From the NCBI RefSeq assembly GCF_003577475.1, contig NZ_QPEP01000002.1, positions 120,516 through 184,515 on the forward strand: a stretch of 64,000 nt of DNA, given 5' to 3'. Shown here one piece after another: positions 26,334 through 36,521 of this stretch (the first letter of the stretch is position 1; each line of letters opens with the position of its first letter). The notes beneath the pieces were generated by a model that did not search any database, was not told the DNA's origin, and saw only the letters and a list, made by a program, of their open reading frames with translations. Source of the DNA: Salinibius halmophilus (GTDB lineage Bacteria; Pseudomonadota; Gammaproteobacteria; Pseudomonadales; Natronospirillaceae). The translations under genes and the position numbers were made by a program.

Positions 26334-27263
26334 ATGATGACAACAGTTAACGGTTACGCCCACCTACTCTTTGATCAACAATACAAACTCCAAAGCCATG
26401 ACATAACTGCCATGGGTTACACGCCAGGGGAGCAGTACTTTTTGCCCACGCCAGCTGCCATACCGGGTAAACAGTTAGGCCGTGCGCTTGCTGGCTCCCT
26501 GATCAATTCGATGGTCATAATGGTGCAGTTAGGAATCCCTTGCCAACTTATTAGCTGTCGCCATCAAGAAGACCATGAAGCAGAAGAAATTTTGCGCCAC
26601 CATAACCTGCAACATCACCTAGCGCTCAGTACCCAAGCGACTGGCGAGTGCAATATCTTAATTGATGAACATGGCGAGCGAACCATGTTGGCTTGCGTGG
26701 GTGCTGCCAGTGAGTTGCAGGCAAGCCAATTGAGGAAGGATGCTGCATTGCAACTGCTAGAAGGGTACTTGGCCAACTTCCAGACAGGGGCGGAATTATT
26801 AGTTGCTGCGAAGGACTTACCGTTTGCCTTAACCCTTGGTCATCATGGCCTAGTGCAACAGCACCTAGCGCTATTCCAGCAGCTCTATGATGCCAAACCA
26901 AGGTATTTGATGGGCAATTTGGCGGAGTTTAATGCTCTACTAGGCACTAATAATATCAATGATGTGATCAACAGAGTGCAACAAGATGGTATTACGGCTC
27001 TGATTTCAAATGGTCAACATGGTGCGGTTTCAGTGGTCGACGGCGAGCATTATGAGCAAGCGGCAATGGCCGTTGCTGTGCAGGATACCACTGGCGCAGG
27101 CGATGCACTGGCCGGCGCCTGGCTAGCAGCATGTTTGTCCGGCGCATCACCACAATCAGCCTTGCGAGCGGCTGTGTATGCCGCTGCTAAAGTGGTGAGT
27201 CAAGTCGGCCCCAGACTGGCTAGCAATCATGTTGAGCATGTCGTCGCTTTGTTGCGAGAATAA
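26334..27263 (+). CDS. PfkB/ribokinase-family sugar or nucleoside kinase
   Basis: About 309 residues. The C-terminal PfkB signature DTTGAGDALAGAW contains the catalytic Asp and anion hole, and the N-terminal substrate lid begins near GYTPGEQYFLP. Family members phosphorylate sugars or nucleosides with ATP; the substrate is not clear. The start is ambiguous: GTG at 26331 or ATG at 26334 or 26337. Divergent from mrcB. The last 108 bases overlap a converging gene on the minus strand. Confidence 0.88.
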   Translation: MMTTVNGYAHLLFDQQYKLQSHDITAMGYTPGEQYFLPTPAAIPGKQLGRALAGSLINSMVIMVQLGIPCQLISCRHQEDHEAEEILRHHNLQHHLALSTQATGECNILIDEHGERTMLACVGAASELQASQLRKDAALQLLEGYLANFQTGAELLVAAKDLPFALTLGHHGLVQQHLALFQQLYDAKPRYLMGNLAEFNALLGTNNINDVINRVQQDGITALISNGQHGAVSVVDGEHYEQAAMAVAVQDTTGAGDALAGAWLAACLSGASPQSALRAAVYAAAKVVSQVGPRLASNHVEHVVALLRE

Positions 27264-27584
27264 GGTTTCAAGCGCCATTTGTGGCAGGAGCGCGACTCTA
27301 TGCTCAGCCAATACACTTCGCAAGTCGGCTTGTACTGAATCGGCGAATAATACAATGGGTGGATCGCTCGCCAAACGGCGTAACTCGGCAATGGCCGATA
27401 GAGTTTGCCAGTTAAGGGGGGCGGCGAGAATTATCCACGCCACTTGATGCACACTGACGACTTCAATGGCTGCATCCCACTCACTAGCGCGATACATCAC
27501 CCAAGTTGGCCGGTCGCGATGCAGAAGGTCAGTGAGCCGCTCTGCAACCGTGCCAATATCACTATAAACGAGACAACCAGACAT
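27156..27584 (-). CDS. Receiver-like small protein downstream of radA
   Basis: 142 residues, no named family recognised. Hydrophobic strands (VAWIILAAP, PPIVLFADS, RVALLPQ) alternate with helices as in a response-regulator receiver fold, but the usual phospho-acceptor Asp context is not evident, so it may be a pseudo-receiver. The ATG at 27584 is preceded by GAGG with good spacing. It follows radA by 81 bases on the same strand. The last 36 codons lie antisense to the end of the PfkB gene; true translation to the end needs support. Confidence 0.55.
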   Translation of the reverse strand: MSGCLVYSDIGTVAERLTDLLHRDRPTWVMYRASEWDAAIEVVSVHQVAWIILAAPLNWQTLSAIAELRRLASDPPIVLFADSVQADLRSVLAEHRVALLPQMALETLFSQQSDDMLNMIASQSGADLTHHFSSGIHSRSQG

Positions 27585-27665
27585 CTTAACCGCCTCACCG
27601 CTGTTTTATTAACAAATAGCAGTGCCCAGCGGCTTTCGACAGCAGAGGTGACAATTGGATACAAA

Positions 27666-29027
27666 TCAACGCAATAGTGACAACGCTTCGTCTAACCTTG
27701 TTACAGCATTTATCGTTAACCCTGCTACACCTTGCTTAGGCATATTACCTTTCGGCACGATGGCATGGGTAAAACCGTGTTTGGCCGCTTCATTTAGCCG
27801 CTCTTGGCCATTGGGCACTGGCCGAATTTCACCTGATAAACCAACTTCGCCAAATACACAAAGCTGCTGATCTAAGGGTTTATCGCGCAAACTAGATAAA
27901 ACCGCCAATAACATGGCTAAGTCAGATGACGTTTCATTGACGCGCATACCACCAACCAGATTAATAAACACATCCTGATCACCGGTGAATACACCCGCAT
28001 GGCGATTCAACACCGCCAGCAGCATGGTCAAGCGATTGGTATCCAAGCCCACCGTGACTCGCTTAGGGTTGCCATAATGGCTTTCATCAACCAAGGCTTG
28101 CAGCTCAATTAGAATTGGCCGTGTGCCTTCCCAAGCCACTGTCACCAAGCTTCCGGGTGCTGGTTTTTCATGCTGATTTAGAAAGATTGCACTCGGGTTG
28201 GCAACTTCTTTTAAGCCGTACTCCATCATGGCAAACACACCGAGCTCATTTACCGCGCCAAAACGGTTTTTAATTGCTCGCAGGGTGCGAAACCTTGAGT
28301 CACCAGAGCTTTCTAACATGACCGAGGCATCGATCATGTGCTCGAGCACTTTCGGCCCAGCTAGGCTGCCATCTTTGGTGACATGGCCAACCAATAACAG
28401 CACAGTGCCAGTGGCTTTGGCATACTGAGTTAATAACGCGGCCGATTCACGTACTTGGCTAACACTGCCAGGCGCCGATTCAACGGTTTCAACATGTACC
28501 ACCTGAATGGAGTCGATCACCAAGATTTTTGGTTGCACGTCGTTGCAGGTTTGTAGAATTTGCTCCACCGAGGTTTCAGCGAGCGCATTAAGCTGATCGG
28601 TTGGTAAGCGCAAGCGTTTAGCACGCATAGCAACCTGCTGTAGCGACTCTTCGCCAGTGACATAAAGCACCGACTGTTCAGCCGCTAACTTGCAAGTTGT
28701 TTGCAGCAAAATCGTTGATTTTCCCGCCCCTGGGTGACCACCGATCAAAATAGCAGAGCCCGGCACGAGCCCACCACCCAGCACCCGATCTAGTTCACCA
28801 ATACCAGTGTGAATGCGCTGTTTCTCATCCAGCGATACATCACTAAGTTTGGCGATTGTACTGAGCTGGCCAGCAAAACCTTGTTTACGCGCTTGTGCCA
28901 CGGTGGCCTTGCCAGGGCGAAACTCGGTGATGGTATTCCACGCTTTGCACTCACTACACTGACCTGCCCACTTGGCAAACTCAGCACCACAGTCAGTGCA
29001 AACAAATTGGACTTTGCTTTTGGCCAT
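27666..29027 (-). CDS. radA: DNA repair protein RadA
   Basis: 453 residues. The N-terminal zinc finger has Cys10, Cys13, Cys24 and Cys27. A RecA-like ATPase core has Walker A GHPGAGKST at about 96-104 and the RadA-specific KNRFG motif; the C-terminus is Lon-protease-like but non-proteolytic. RadA drives branch migration of recombination intermediates. It lies three bases downstream of hemE on the same strand. Confidence 0.97.
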   Translation of the reverse strand: MAKSKVQFVCTDCGAEFAKWAGQCSECKAWNTITEFRPGKATVAQARKQGFAGQLSTIAKLSDVSLDEKQRIHTGIGELDRVLGGGLVPGSAILIGGHPGAGKSTILLQTTCKLAAEQSVLYVTGEESLQQVAMRAKRLRLPTDQLNALAETSVEQILQTCNDVQPKILVIDSIQVVHVETVESAPGSVSQVRESAALLTQYAKATGTVLLLVGHVTKDGSLAGPKVLEHMIDASVMLESSGDSRFRTLRAIKNRFGAVNELGVFAMMEYGLKEVANPSAIFLNQHEKPAPGSLVTVAWEGTRPILIELQALVDESHYGNPKRVTVGLDTNRLTMLLAVLNRHAGVFTGDQDVFINLVGGMRVNETSSDLAMLLAVLSSLRDKPLDQQLCVFGEVGLSGEIRPVPNGQERLNEAAKHGFTHAIVPKGNMPKQGVAGLTINAVTRLDEALSLLR

Positions 29028-29030
29028 GAC

Positions 29031-30089
29031 TTAGCTCTGGTGATATTGCGGTGACAGCTCTACCACCGCTTCAAAAAATGCCTTAGCATGCTCAGGGTCT
29101 ACCTCTGGCGTCACCCCATGCCCAAGGTTAAAAATATGCCCCGTGCCATGGCCATAGCCTTTAAGGATGCGCACCACTTCGGCACGTATTTGCTCTGGTT
29201 TGGCGTACAAGACTGCTGGGTCCATATTGCCTTGCAAAGCGACTCGATCGCCTACCCGCGCTCGTGCTTGACTAATATCTGTCGTCCAATCCAACCCGAG
29301 CGCATCCGCACCTGTATCGGCCATCACTTCTAGCCACTGACCGCCACCTTTAGAGAACAATATCACTGGGACATCTGGGTATTTTGCTTTAATCGCCGAA
29401 ACTGACTTTTGCATGGCCGCCAACGAGAACTTTTCATAGGCATCGTGCGACAGCGCCCCACCCCAGGAATCAAAAATTTGCACGGCCTGACAACCTGCTT
29501 CAATTTGCGCCAGTAAATAATCTGTCACTGCATCGGCTAGTTTGTCTAGCAACAACAGCATGGCTTCAGGGTCGTTGTATAGCATGGCCTTGGCGTTGCG
29601 GAAATCTTTGCTAGAGCCCCCTTCAATCATATAGGTCGCTAGCGTCCAAGGGCTGCCCGAAAATCCGATTAATGGCAGGTCGTTATTGAGCTCAGCCGAG
29701 ATGGTGCGCACCGCATTCATCACATAGCCAAGGTCAATGTTAACGTCCAACTTTGGCAATGCCGCAACATCGGCCGCAGTTTTAATGGTGGAAGTAAACT
29801 TAGGCCCTTCACCGGTTTCAAAATACAGGCCAAGCCCCATGGCATCGGGAATGGTGAGAATATCGGAAAACAGAATAGCGGCATCTAACGGATAGCGGCG
29901 CAGCGGCTGCATGACCACTTCACACGCCAGATCGGCATTCTTACATAAATCCATAAAACTGCCGGCTTCGGCGCGCGTTGCACGATACTCCGGCAAATAA
30001 CGCCCCGCTTGGCGCATCATCCACACTGGTGTGCGATCAACAGGCTGGCGACGTAGGGCACGTAAGAAACGATCATTTTTCAGCGTCAT
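29031..30089 (-). CDS. hemE: Uroporphyrinogen decarboxylase
   Basis: 352 residues, full length for HemE. It decarboxylates the four acetate side chains of uroporphyrinogen III to give coproporphyrinogen III in heme synthesis. The N-terminal [16 protein letters not shown] signature and [17 protein letters not shown] are present. GGAG lies 5 bases before the ATG. radA follows directly. A strong terminator upstream separates it from the lipoprotein gene, so it needs its own promoter in 30090-30170. hemB and hemG are elsewhere in the window. Confidence 0.97.
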   Translation of the reverse strand: MTLKNDRFLRALRRQPVDRTPVWMMRQAGRYLPEYRATRAEAGSFMDLCKNADLACEVVMQPLRRYPLDAAILFSDILTIPDAMGLGLYFETGEGPKFTSTIKTAADVAALPKLDVNIDLGYVMNAVRTISAELNNDLPLIGFSGSPWTLATYMIEGGSSKDFRNAKAMLYNDPEAMLLLLDKLADAVTDYLLAQIEAGCQAVQIFDSWGGALSHDAYEKFSLAAMQKSVSAIKAKYPDVPVILFSKGGGQWLEVMADTGADALGLDWTTDISQARARVGDRVALQGNMDPAVLYAKPEQIRAEVVRILKGYGHGTGHIFNLGHGVTPEVDPEHAKAFFEAVVELSPQYHQS

Positions 30090-30171
30090 GCTGGCTCCAA
30101 CTGCAACAGTATAATTTTGACGTATTGTGCCAGTTTAGCTAAAAGAAGGGAAAAGCGGTTTGGTAATAAAA

Positions 30172-30201
30172 ATGGCTCGCTAGGAATCCCTAGCGAGCCA
30201 T
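30172..30201 (-). terminator. Strong intrinsic terminator of the lipoprotein gene
   Basis: A perfect 13-base stem, 30172-30184 pairing with 30189-30201, with a 4-base loop. On the minus strand it is followed by TTTTATTA. It ends transcription of the lipoprotein gene and perhaps of the whole pil-aro-damX run before hemE. Confidence 0.92.
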
Positions 30202-30207
30202 GACTTC

Positions 30208-31446
30208 TTAAATAATGTTGAACACAACATCGTCTCGGTACGTAGAATCACCGGACTCAAGTGAAAGGTTACAGCTCACACTTTCACCCACTGCTGCGTC
30301 TGCTTTTGCTTTAAATGTAATAGCAAACAGATGGGGAGACTTCTGATAAACATCAGGAACAACTGCATTCGCTATTTCGGCCTCAACATCGCCATCACAT
30401 TCAGCAGTGACAGTTGTTCCTGCAGGCGGAATATGACTTTCAATTGCTGTTCCGTCCAAACCAACACCTTTTACATCCCCAAGTGAGTATGTGTATTCCA
30501 CTTCACTACCTGCAGCCAAGTCTTGACTACTCAACCCTGGGGTTAACTGTGTTAACACTAACAATGTAGATGATTCGATAATCCTGAGATTGCTTGAAAG
30601 CCATGCATCTTGACCACAACCAGGTGACTGAGCGTCGTCAGCGCAATGGTGACCATAATAATCAGCAAATAAACTAGTTGGAGACTGATCCTGATTCACA
30701 TCGTAGTAATACTCGGTTGCATAGATTGGCTTGTTATTCGTGTAAACAGGCGGTTTATAACGGTATTCATAGGAAGTGACAACGCCATCATTATTGAGAT
30801 CGTTGAATGGCTCACCCCAAGATGTGAAGCGCTCTCCGTTATCATAAAGAGGGTTATTTATATCGCCTTTGGTTGTATTTTCAAATGGATTCGAACCAGC
30901 TGTAAACGCCAGAACCGATACATCTCCTTCGTATGTATCGGTCATATTCTCCTCTGGGCCACTATACCAAGTAACAGAACATTGACCGCCAGTTGTAAAA
31001 CAAATAGCAAACCGGTCTTTAGCATCGCCGTTTGAGATTGTATCAATTGCAGGATCATCACCCACTATATACCCAGCACTAGCCTTAAACATAACCATAG
31101 TGCCATCAGGTACTGAAGTTTTATTTTTTGTTGTAACCGTAGCAGTAATTACCGACGTTACGTTTGTTAGGTGCCAGCTCCCTGGATTTTGTGGAACTGC
31201 ATCAATGCCCATTAGGTAAGGAGTATCGTTTATACCTATGGTTGCTGTAGCTGGATCCTCAGATCCGCTTCCATCGCCACCAATAACAATCGGCGCATCA
31301 CTATCGGTGCCGTCACCAGAAGCATCTCCTGGTGCATCTCCGCCCGCTGCAGGCGTATCATCTGTGACTTCTTCACTTACTGGCTGACACGCAGCAAGCA
31401 CAATCGTTGAGGCCAGTGCGGCCATGGTCCAGAGTCGTTTGCTCAT
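30208..31446 (-). CDS. Lipoprotein with Ig-like region and EF-hand-like loop
   Basis: 412 residues from the ATG at 31446 (AAGGA upstream). The lipobox LAAC puts the lipidated Cys at residue 20. A Gly/Asp/Ser-rich linker (about 30-65) follows, then a bacterial Ig-like segment with VPDGTMVMFKASAG. At about 216-227, DLNNDGVVTSYE fits a 12-residue EF-hand/dockerin Ca2+ loop, and DVNQDQSPTS nearby resembles half of another. The C-terminal half is beta-rich and holds a few cysteines. I do not know its function; a surface or periplasm-exposed Ca2+-binding lipoprotein is inference. It sits where Pseudomonas has gltBD. Confidence 0.75.
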   Translation of the reverse strand: MSKRLWTMAALASTIVLAACQPVSEEVTDDTPAAGGDAPGDASGDGTDSDAPIVIGGDGSGSEDPATATIGINDTPYLMGIDAVPQNPGSWHLTNVTSVITATVTTKNKTSVPDGTMVMFKASAGYIVGDDPAIDTISNGDAKDRFAICFTTGGQCSVTWYSGPEENMTDTYEGDVSVLAFTAGSNPFENTTKGDINNPLYDNGERFTSWGEPFNDLNNDGVVTSYEYRYKPPVYTNNKPIYATEYYYDVNQDQSPTSLFADYYGHHCADDAQSPGCGQDAWLSSNLRIIESSTLLVLTQLTPGLSSQDLAAGSEVEYTYSLGDVKGVGLDGTAIESHIPPAGTTVTAECDGDVEAEIANAVVPDVYQKSPHLFAITFKAKADAAVGESVSCNLSLESGDSTYRDDVVFNII

Positions 31447-31465
31447 CCTAGATTCCTTCAAACGT

Positions 31466-32791
31466 TTATTGTCTTCTTGCCCACGGCTGAAGTGATTTCA
31501 GTCCGCTAGGGAGTTCCTCGATAGCCGCTAGCGCTTGTTGGCGGTCGGCGTATCCTTGTTCCGTTAGTACAACGTACCACGGCTTGCCATCACGTTCTGT
31601 TTGTTCAACGTAAAGCGAGATTTGAGTATTTTGCTGCTGTAAAAATTGTTCGGCGCTATCTTGCTCCCAGCTGCCAAAAAACTGCAACCGATACGCCGCT
31701 GGTATTGGGGTTGCTTGCGCGACAACGGCTGTTGTCGTGTTGTTTTCAGGCGCTTGGGTTGGTGCCTGAGTAGGCGATTGCACAGGTGCTTGGGTTGGTA
31801 AAACACTTGCTTGTACGGTTACCTGCTCTAGCACAGGTGTAGCCAAAGGCGCCGCTTTTGCGGCTTCTAGCTCAGCGGCCGCGGCTTGTAATCGTTCGCG
31901 CACGCTCAGCACTGAGCTGACTTGCACAACTGGCGTCGCTACCAGCGGAGTGGCGATTGGCTGTGGATTAATGGCCACTTCCGTTGGTGGTGGTTCAACT
32001 TGGTTAAACTGCCATAAAAAGCTGACGATGACCAAAGCCAGTACGGCCGTGCCAGCAGCTAAATGTGGCCAAGGTATACGCTTAGTGCTCGCAACCGGCT
32101 GGCCAACTTGTTTCACCAAATGCTGGCGCACGAGTGCATTCAACTGGCCAGGCCAGCCATCACTGGCGGCAACAAGTTTGTGCAAGGTTTTATTATCTAG
32201 TGGCACACCCTCGGGCACGCCAGCGGCGCGGAAGTATTCACCTAGGTAGCGTGTTGCTTCCTGCAAGTCCATCGGCTCTAAAGCAAGCTCATATAAGGGC
32301 AGTACCGACTTTGCCAACGGCTTGCTATCTAAGCGCGTAAAGACCAAGCGCAGGCCATTCTGGCGAAACTTGGTAAGCAGTGCGATGGTAATTTCATCTA
32401 GCGCTTGCGCATCATCCACTAATAAAATCGGCGCTTGTTCTTGGTCGTTGATAAAACCTACCAAGGCTCTGCCGGCGTGCGCATAACCTTCAAGGTTGAA
32501 GGCATCTGCTAGCCAATTATCAATCGATTCAGGTTGCTCGGCGAAGCGCTTAGCTGGCAACATCACAACTTGGTGTTCAACTGCCAATTGATCAAACAGC
32601 TGGCGCAGCAGGGTCGATTTACCGGCCTTAGCTGGGCCAGTAATGACTGGCACCATTTCGGCAAACTCCGCCATTTGCAGAGTTTGTTCAAGCAGTTCCG
32701 CTCGCCCAGACACAGCGCAAAACAACTGGCCAGCATCGCCACTGAACGGATCCAGGGTCATACCGAAGTAGTCGAGATAGTTGCTCTGCAC
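31466..32791 (-). CDS. damX: DamX-like AAA/SPOR cell-division protein
   Basis: 441 residues from GTG at 32791 (GGGAG upstream). The N-terminal ExeA-like AAA ATPase domain has Walker A GPAKAGKST at 52-60 and ILLVDDAQ as Walker B. One membrane helix is at about 244-262, then a Pro/Ala/Thr/Gln-rich periplasmic linker with repeated PTQAP. The SPOR domain (about 365-435) binds denuded septal glycan. DamX localises to the division site. E. coli DamX lacks a clear intact ATPase; the Walker motifs here look complete, as in Pseudomonas-type homologues. It follows aroB in the classical aroK-aroB-damX order. Confidence 0.9.
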   Translation of the reverse strand: MQSNYLDYFGMTLDPFSGDAGQLFCAVSGRAELLEQTLQMAEFAEMVPVITGPAKAGKSTLLRQLFDQLAVEHQVVMLPAKRFAEQPESIDNWLADAFNLEGYAHAGRALVGFINDQEQAPILLVDDAQALDEITIALLTKFRQNGLRLVFTRLDSKPLAKSVLPLYELALEPMDLQEATRYLGEYFRAAGVPEGVPLDNKTLHKLVAASDGWPGQLNALVRQHLVKQVGQPVASTKRIPWPHLAAGTAVLALVIVSFLWQFNQVEPPPTEVAINPQPIATPLVATPVVQVSSVLSVRERLQAAAAELEAAKAAPLATPVLEQVTVQASVLPTQAPVQSPTQAPTQAPENNTTTAVVAQATPIPAAYRLQFFGSWEQDSAEQFLQQQNTQISLYVEQTERDGKPWYVVLTEQGYADRQQALAAIEELPSGLKSLQPWARRQ

Positions 32792-32820
32792 TGAGTCGCT
32801 CCCTTATTTATTGTTATGGC

Positions 32821-33894
32821 TTAAGCGATGGTTTCGTCCAGTGTCGCATTCAATTGCGCAGCTGAAAAGTCTGCTGTGACGGTGGCCTTACCGAGCTGTT
32901 CGAGCAGCACTAAACGCAGCGTTCCGTCGATCACTTTTTTGTCGACGGCCATGTACTTAAGGAACTCATCACGCGTCATAGCTGGCGGCTTAACCGGTAG
33001 TTTACAAATTTCAAATAACGCTTGAGTGCGATCAATCACTGTTTGATCAATCCAACCTAAGCGCTTTGATAAGTCTAACGCTTGCATGGTACCCGCTGCG
33101 ACCGCTTCGCCATGCAGCCATTGACCATAACCCATATGGGCTTCGATGGCATGACCAAAGGTGTGACCTAGATTCAGCCAAGCACGTATTCCCTGCTCGG
33201 TTTCATCTTTGGCCACTACTTCGGCTTTAATTTCACAAGCGCGTTGAATGGCATAAATACAGGCATCCAAATCAAGCGCCATCATTTTTGCCGCATTGGC
33301 TTCAAGCCAAGCAAAAAAATCAGCGTCATAGATCAAGCCATATTTGATGACCTCAGCCATGCCCGCACTCAGCTCTCGTTCTGGCAAGGTGCGGAACACA
33401 TGCGGATCAATCAGTACCGCTTGCGGCTGCTTAAAAGCGCCAATCATGTTTTTGCCAAGCGGGTGGTTAACACCAGTTTTGCCTCCCACCGAACTGTCTA
33501 CTTGCGACAGCAAAGTAGTAGGCACTTGAATAAAGTTAACACCACGCTGGTAAGCGGCGGCGGCAAAGCCCGTCATATCCCCAACTACCCCACCACCTAA
33601 TGCAATAAGTGTGGTCTTACGGCTATGGCGCTTCTCAATTAAGGCAGTCAGAATTTGATTAAAGTGCTCTAAGTCTTTATATGCTTCGCCGTCTGGCAGT
33701 ATCACCACATCAGCGGTGAACGGTAGTGCGGCTTGCAATGCATCAAGATACAAGGGCGCAATGGTTTCGTTGGTAACAATCATGGCTTGGTTACCATGAA
33801 TATACGGAGCCAGTTTGTCCTTTTGGTTTAATGAAGCAGGCTCGATAAAAATTGGGTAACTACGTTCACCCAAATCAACATTAGTGATTGCCAT
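32821..33894 (-). CDS. aroB: 3-dehydroquinate synthase
   Basis: 357 residues, full length. It converts DAHP to 3-dehydroquinate, the second step of the shikimate pathway, using NAD+ and a divalent metal. [14 protein letters not shown] and the metal-binding His of [11 protein letters not shown] are visible. It overlaps aroK by 14 bases, so the two are translationally coupled. Confidence 0.97.
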   Translation of the reverse strand: MAITNVDLGERSYPIFIEPASLNQKDKLAPYIHGNQAMIVTNETIAPLYLDALQAALPFTADVVILPDGEAYKDLEHFNQILTALIEKRHSRKTTLIALGGGVVGDMTGFAAAAYQRGVNFIQVPTTLLSQVDSSVGGKTGVNHPLGKNMIGAFKQPQAVLIDPHVFRTLPERELSAGMAEVIKYGLIYDADFFAWLEANAAKMMALDLDACIYAIQRACEIKAEVVAKDETEQGIRAWLNLGHTFGHAIEAHMGYGQWLHGEAVAAGTMQALDLSKRLGWIDQTVIDRTQALFEICKLPVKPPAMTRDEFLKYMAVDKKVIDGTLRLVLLEQLGKATVTADFSAAQLNATLDETIA

Positions 33895-34399
33895 GTAATC
33901 CTCGAATTATTTCTTCTACAACGGCCTCGGGCGTTAGTACATCCGTGCTAACGGTAATATCGGCAACATCTTGGTACCAAGGCTCACGCTTGGCAAGCAA
34001 ATCGGTTAACACTTGCTCGGGATTGTCGGTTTGCAGCAATGGCCGGTTTTTATCGGCGGCGGTGCGAGCAAGCTGGGTTGCAACACTGGTTTGCAAGTAA
34101 ACCACTTGCGCGTATTTGCGCAGCATTTTACGGTTCGCGTCACGGCCAACAATGCCACCACCGGTGGCCAGCACCATATCGCCCTGCTCAAGCAACTCAA
34201 ATAATGTTTGCTGCTCGCGTTCGCGAAAGCCCTTTTCCCCTTCAATATCAAAAATCCAAGGAATAGAAGCGCCTGCTCGCTCTTCAATTTCTTTGTCACT
34301 ATCAACAAAAGGCCGGCTGAGTCGTTCTGACAGCAGCCGGCCAATTGTGCTTTTGCCGGCCCCCATGGGGCCGACTAATGCTATGGTCGTTAACGCCAT
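33881..34399 (-). CDS. aroK: Shikimate kinase
   Basis: 172 residues. P-loop GPMGAGKST at about 10-18, the shikimate-binding [11 protein letters not shown] and GGG near residue 80 are present. It phosphorylates shikimate at the 3-OH with ATP. It lies three bases after pilQ and overlaps aroB, joining shikimate genes to the pilus operon as in many gammaproteobacteria. Confidence 0.97.
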   Translation of the reverse strand: MALTTIALVGPMGAGKSTIGRLLSERLSRPFVDSDKEIEERAGASIPWIFDIEGEKGFREREQQTLFELLEQGDMVLATGGGIVGRDANRKMLRKYAQVVYLQTSVATQLARTAADKNRPLLQTDNPEQVLTDLLAKREPWYQDVADITVSTDVLTPEAVVEEIIRGLHGNH

Positions 34400-34402
34400 G
34401 TT

Positions 34403-36493
34403 TTACTCGTTAGATGATTCGATCAAGCGCGGTGTAATAAAGATTAACAACTCGCTCTTGCTATTCTCGGAACTAGTTTTGCGGAATAGATTACCAATGA
34501 TTGGCAAATCACCCAATAGCGGAGTTTTGACCTCGCTCGAAGATTCGACCGTTTCATAGATGCCACCCAGTACAATGGTCTGACCATCGTTAACCAATGC
34601 CGACGTTTTCACCTCATTACGGTTAATCACCGGACCAGCGAGAGTATCTTCACCTTTTGAGTCTTTATTGATGATCAAATCCATCGAGATGCGACCATCT
34701 GGCGTGATACGAGGGCTAACATCTAACGATAGCGCTGCGTCTCGGAACTCAATGCCATCAGACGTAGCATATGGAATCTGCGTACCAGACAAGATGCTTG
34801 ATGTACCACCGTCGGTTGCAATCACTTTAGGCTGCGACATCACTTCACCATTACCTGAACCTTCTAGCGCCGAGAGTTCAAGTTCGATGAGGTAGTTGCT
34901 TGCCTCGTTAATAAAGCCAACTGCAAAGCTTGAAGGTGAACCCAAAGCAGAGGTTGCAGGCAGGTCAACGAATAGTGAGTCTGGCGCGCCCAAACCTGAT
35001 GCATCACCAGCACCTAGCAGACCACTTACGCCTTCCAACGAGCCTGTACCAGCACCGATCACACCACCGGCTTGACCAACAGAGCCTGCACCCCAGCGCA
35101 CACCAAGAGAGCTAGCGGCATTTTCGTTGGCTCGTACAACTCGGGCTTCAATCATTACTTGGCGCACAGGAATATCGAGAATCGCCATCGCTGAGCGAAC
35201 CTTTTCGATGTTCTGTGGAATGTCGTTAACAATAAGCGTGTTAGTACGCTGATCAAACGTCACCGAGCCACGCTGCGACAGAATAGACGCCGTTTCTGAT
35301 GAGATGATATTCGAGATATCTTGCGCTTTGGCATAGTTCACTTGAATAAAGTCGGTTTGCAGCGGTGCAAGCTCTTCAGTTTGCACATTCGCTTCTAGTT
35401 CAAGCTTTTCACGCGCAGCAATCTCTTCTGCTGGCGCAACCATGATGACATTGCCTTCTTGGCGCGAGTCTAGGCCAGATACTTTTAACACCAACTCTAG
35501 TGCTTGATCCCAAGGCACATTGTCGAGCTTCATCGTGATATTGCCCTGAACCGTCTCAGACACAACTAGGTTAAAGCCAGCTTTTTGCGCAAGTACGGTT
35601 AATGCAGAACGCACTTCGATGGTTTGGAAGTTATAGGTTACGCGCTCACCATCGTATGGGAAACGCGCTTCGCGCTTGGCTTCTGCTTCAGCGCGGGTGA
35701 GCGGCTTCACATCGATGCTTAGCACATCACCTGTCTGGTAGGCGGCATACTCATAAACGCCTTCTGGCTCAATAACAAAGCGGGCACCATTTGGCTGATT
35801 GAATGGTGAGATAAACCGAACCGCGGTCGCAAAGTCTGTTACATCAATACGGCGCGACAGCTCTTCCGGCAGTGCATAACCAGGTACTTCGACAACAATC
35901 TGATCACCACGATCGTCAATGCGGGCATCGGCGGCTGAGTTGCTAAAGCGAATCAAGACACGACCTAGACCGTTTTCACCACGACGGAAATCAATATCCG
36001 CTACTTCACGCACCGCACGATTGGCTGAAGAGGTGCGAGTTGGTGCACTACCGACTAAATCGATTTGTGGGTTATCAACGGTTGGCTGAGTTGAGGCTGG
36101 CACAGCGCGGCCTTCACCAATGTTGATAATTAACTGGTTGCCTTCAGTTGTTACCGTATGCGGCACTAGCTGAGTAAGATTAAACACCACACGCGTGCGC
36201 TCACCAGCTGAGATAACCGTTGCTGAGCGAGTATTGCCACGCGAAATAGTGTGGTAACGGTCTACACCCTCGGCGACGGTATCGGTTAAATCCACCGAAA
36301 TGCGCGCTGGGCTCTCAATGGCATAGCTATCCGCCTCTGGTGCAGGCCCGTCGAATACCAATACCGCTTCAACCTTATCACCAGGTTGCGAGGTAAACTG
36401 GATATCTGTCATGGTGACAGCCCATGCATTCACGGCTAACAGCAGCGAAGATATGCAAGCTAGCCATCCAAACTTCTTATATTTCTGTTGCAT
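34403..36493 (-). CDS. pilQ: Type IV pilus secretin PilQ
   Basis: 696 residues from the ATG at 36493 (AGGA upstream), which leaves a clean signal peptide ending VNAWA; an ATG at 36508 with GGGGA is a second option. Order: AMIN domains that bind peptidoglycan, an STN-like domain, an N1/KH-type domain, then the secretin domain ending in a beta-rich pore (VLGGIYET and GDLPIIGNLFR motifs). It forms the outer-membrane gate for the pilus fibre. Last of five pil genes, read with aroK and aroB. Confidence 0.96.
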   Translation of the reverse strand: MQQKYKKFGWLACISSLLLAVNAWAVTMTDIQFTSQPGDKVEAVLVFDGPAPEADSYAIESPARISVDLTDTVAEGVDRYHTISRGNTRSATVISAGERTRVVFNLTQLVPHTVTTEGNQLIINIGEGRAVPASTQPTVDNPQIDLVGSAPTRTSSANRAVREVADIDFRRGENGLGRVLIRFSNSAADARIDDRGDQIVVEVPGYALPEELSRRIDVTDFATAVRFISPFNQPNGARFVIEPEGVYEYAAYQTGDVLSIDVKPLTRAEAEAKREARFPYDGERVTYNFQTIEVRSALTVLAQKAGFNLVVSETVQGNITMKLDNVPWDQALELVLKVSGLDSRQEGNVIMVAPAEEIAAREKLELEANVQTEELAPLQTDFIQVNYAKAQDISNIISSETASILSQRGSVTFDQRTNTLIVNDIPQNIEKVRSAMAILDIPVRQVMIEARVVRANENAASSLGVRWGAGSVGQAGGVIGAGTGSLEGVSGLLGAGDASGLGAPDSLFVDLPATSALGSPSSFAVGFINEASNYLIELELSALEGSGNGEVMSQPKVIATDGGTSSILSGTQIPYATSDGIEFRDAALSLDVSPRITPDGRISMDLIINKDSKGEDTLAGPVINRNEVKTSALVNDGQTIVLGGIYETVESSSEVKTPLLGDLPIIGNLFRKTSSENSKSELLIFITPRLIESSNE

Positions 36494-36521
36494 TGGCGAG
36501 TTCCTCATCGCTTGATCCCCA

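Noticed and set aside
26271-26363. N-terminal extension of PBP1b by 31 residues
   Set aside because: It overlaps the divergent kinase gene start and is not basic or low-complexity like the rest of the tail.
31740-31800. Short tandem repeat in DNA encoding PTQAP units of DamX
   Set aside because: It is explained as coding for a flexible Pro/Thr/Gln-rich linker before the SPOR domain, not a CRISPR or intergenic repeat.
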